Of a DNA stretch of 64,000 bases, positions 62,233 through 64,000 are shown piece by piece. The notes under the pieces are model-generated. The model was given only the letters and a program-made list of their open reading frames with translations, had not been told where the DNA came from and did not search any database. The DNA comes from Thermoanaerobacterium xylanolyticum LX-11 (GTDB taxonomy: Bacteria; Bacillota; Thermoanaerobacteria; Thermoanaerobacterales; Thermoanaerobacteraceae): assembly GCF_000189775.2 (NCBI RefSeq), contig NC_015555.1:1375001-1439000 (forward strand), written 5' to 3'. How positions within the stretch are numbered: position 1 is the first letter of the stretch; the number at the start of each line of letters is the position of its first letter. The translations under genes and the position numbers were made by a program.

Positions 62233-64000
62233 TAAAATTTCGCCCCCATTGTTTCGTAAACATTGCCGTTTATATCAACTTCAATAATAACATTGCCTTT
62301 ACCAGCAACTGGTACTGTTATTGGACTGTCTGCATAGGTATACGTATTTGAATACTGCAATGTCTTATTGCCATCTTGTATAACATAAACATCAACTTTC
62401 ATAGGACCTTCTTGATTAGGCAAGTTAATTGTAATTTCTTTTGTCTTATATCCTTGCGGCAGTTGAGTTTGCGTCTGTTGTTGCTGCTGTGTCTGTGTTG
62501 ATTGGCTCACAATCAAATCAATAGATTTACCCTTTTGAATGCTGGTACCCTGAGGTATGCTTTGAGAGATCACAAAATTATCAGGCACGCTGTCGCTTGG
62601 TTGTGTAGTTACATTTCCAACCTTAAGTCCTACATCTTCCAAAGCTTTTGTCGCATCATCAAGCGACATGTTCTGGACATTGGGAACTGTAACCATTTGT
62701 GGTCCTTTGCTTACATAAACATCAACAACAGTATTGTATTCAACTTGCACACCTTGCCTTGGATTTTGATCATACACGTAACCATTTGGATAACTATCAT
62801 TGTAGTCCCAAATTAAATTTGCATTTAGCCCACTATTTTTTAATTTCAACTGAGCATCTCTGTACTCACTGCCTATGACATTAGGAACAACGGAATTCTG
62901 TTTCCCTTTGCTGACTACTACGTTAACAGTAGAACCTTTCTTTACAGTCTCTCCTGCCGGTGGATCTTGTGACAAAATAGTGTTGGTCGGAGCATCGCTG
63001 TATTGACTGTCTGAAATATTTAACTTCAAATTGTTATTTTCCAATACTGTAGTTGCTTTGTCCAATGTTTGGCCTTTTATATCAGGTACTTTCACTTCTG
63101 ATGCAGTAGCCATATTGTTTAAAAAATACATAGTACCGTAAGACAGTGAAGCCATAAGTGCTAAAATCAATATTGCAATCCCTATATTTCTTAAAATTTT
63201 TCTACCTTTTCTTTGGCTCGGTAATTTTGAATCCTTGATCTTCTCGTTAATTTCTTCCGCCTTCATGACCCTCGTAACATTGTTGTCAGTTAAATCGCCT
63301 ATGATCAATTTATCTGGATCGCTTATAAACGTATCAATATCTTTTAAAAGTTCGGCTGCACTTTTATATCTGTAGTTTATATCTTTCTCAGTGGCCTTTA
63401 ACACTATCTTGTCAAGTTTATAAGGTACTCGAGGATTCAACTTTGATGGTGGCACTATGTTTTCCTGTATATGCTTTAAAGCAACTGATATGGGACTTTC
63501 ACCTTCAAAAGGAACTTTACCAGTCAGCATCTCATACATGACAATTCCAAGCGAGTATATGTCAGTCTTTTCGTCTATTATAGCGCCTTTCGCCTGTTCT
63601 GGCGAAAAATAGTAAGCTGTGCCAAGGACATCTCCTCCACCATACGTTATTGTAGAACCATTAGATGCTCTTGCAATGCCAAAATCTGTCACTTTTACAA
63701 TGTTGTCATCTGTAACCAATATATTTTGCGGCTTAATATCTCTGTGAACAATATGATTTTTATGAGCGTGTTCCAACGCTCTACATACTTGCCTTGCTAT
63801 ATCCAAGGATTTCGATATGGGCAAAGGTCCATTCGTTTCCTTAATTAATTGTTTTAAAGTTTTCCCATTGACATATTCCATTACAATATAGTATATATCT
63901 CCTTCTTGTCCAACATCGTATATGCTGACGATATTAGGATGAGAAAGGCTTGCTGCCGCTTGTGATTCTCTTTTAAACCTTCTTACAAATTCTTCGTCCG
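62232..64000 (-). CDS. prkC: Ser/Thr protein kinase PrkC with PASTA domains, C-terminal part
   Basis: The N-terminus lies outside the window; 588 residues are visible. The kinase part shows [34 protein letters not shown] and [11 protein letters not shown] (catalytic loop and DFG), then [11 protein letters not shown]. One membrane helix ([20 protein letters not shown]) leads to three PASTA repeats, each with a VPNV/VPDI-type start, and a Gln-rich linker before a short C-terminal beta domain. The kinase senses muropeptides or lipid II and drives spore germination and envelope control. The phosphatase PrpC is expected just beyond the right edge. Confidence 0.97.
   Translation of the reverse strand, partial: DEEFVRRFKRESQAAASLSHPNIVSIYDVGQEGDIYYIVMEYVNGKTLKQLIKETNGPLPISKSLDIARQVCRALEHAHKNHIVHRDIKPQNILVTDDNIVKVTDFGIARASNGSTITYGGGDVLGTAYYFSPEQAKGAIIDEKTDIYSLGIVMYEMLTGKVPFEGESPISVALKHIQENIVPPSKLNPRVPYKLDKIVLKATEKDINYRYKSAAELLKDIDTFISDPDKLIIGDLTDNNVTRVMKAEEINEKIKDSKLPSQRKGRKILRNIGIAILILALMASLSYGTMYFLNNMATASEVKVPDIKGQTLDKATTVLENNNLKLNISDSQYSDAPTNTILSQDPPAGETVKKGSTVNVVVSKGKQNSVVPNVIGSEYRDAQLKLKNSGLNANLIWDYNDSYPNGYVYDQNPRQGVQVEYNTVVDVYVSKGPQMVTVPNVQNMSLDDATKALEDVGLKVGNVTTQPSDSVPDNFVISQSIPQGTSIQKGKSIDLIVSQSTQTQQQQQTQTQLPQGYKTKEITINLPNQEGPMKVDVYVIQDGNKTLQYSNTYTYADSPITVPVAGKGNVIIEVDINGNVYETMGAKF

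Noticed and set aside
1-64000. Phage, transposon, CRISPR, toxin-antitoxin or biosynthetic cluster
   Set aside because: No integrase, transposase, repeat-spacer array, toxin pair or secondary-metabolite gene was found; almost all genes are core functions in conserved order.

Overview
This window is a stretch of chromosome from a low-GC, endospore-forming, flagellated Firmicute. The pta-ackA acetate pathway, the AT-rich codon use, the spore genes (spoVS, spoVM, ylbJ, an alpha/beta SASP) and the protein sequences point to the Thermoanaerobacterales, probably Thermoanaerobacterium or a close relative; the genus is inferred and was not searched. Nearly all genes lie on the minus strand, so the biological reading direction is from 64000 down to 1. 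Gene density is very high. No gap between genes exceeds about 300 bases, and I saw no rRNA, tRNA, CRISPR array, prophage or insertion sequence.

In the direction of transcription: (a) 64000-59700 holds the end of a PASTA kinase gene (prkC), then rsgA, rpe and thiN, a small membrane protein, and a 30-codon spoVM; rpmB is transcribed the other way. (b) 59240-54370 holds asp23 (yloU), fakA, recG and a degV/fakB-like gene. (c) 54250-49860 holds an alpha/beta SASP gene, a possible 36-residue ORF, rsmD, coaD and a coiled-coil protein, converging on a plus-strand pair, tmcAL and ylbJ. (d) 49720-46750 holds pta, ackA, a DUF177 gene and rpmF. (e) 46690-37750 is the fatty-acid regulon fapR-plsX-fabH-fabK-fabD-fabG-acpP-fabF, followed by rnc, a radical-SAM gene and spoVS. 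(f) 37680-28350 holds smc-ftsY-ylxM-ffh-rpsP-khpA-rimM-trmD-rplS-rbgA. (g) 28340-23515 holds a comM-like ATPase, trpS and dprA, with plus-strand rnhB-yraN between them. (h) 23470-18630 is topA-hslV-hslU-codY. (i) 18410-1 is one very large flagellar/chemotaxis operon from flgB to flhF.

From memory of the family, this order closely follows the Bacillus subtilis prkC-to-flhF region, with the B. subtilis ylbH-ylbN/rpmF block placed inside it and pta-ackA added. The genes join cell-envelope lipid synthesis (FapR, PlsX, Fab, FakA/DegV), protein export and ribosome assembly (Ffh, FtsY, RimM, TrmD, RbgA, RsgA), chromosome handling (SMC, TopA, RecG, DprA), nutrient sensing (CodY), sporulation and motility.

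The window is mainly housekeeping DNA and I did not find a new multi-gene system. The parts most worth a second look are short: a spoVM gene too small for routine gene finders, a FapR-type operator on a strong promoter, a sigma-H-like promoter before spoVS, a hairpin that covers the ribosome site of a small membrane protein, an unassigned short ORF before rsmD, and several terminator hairpins that begin inside coding ends.
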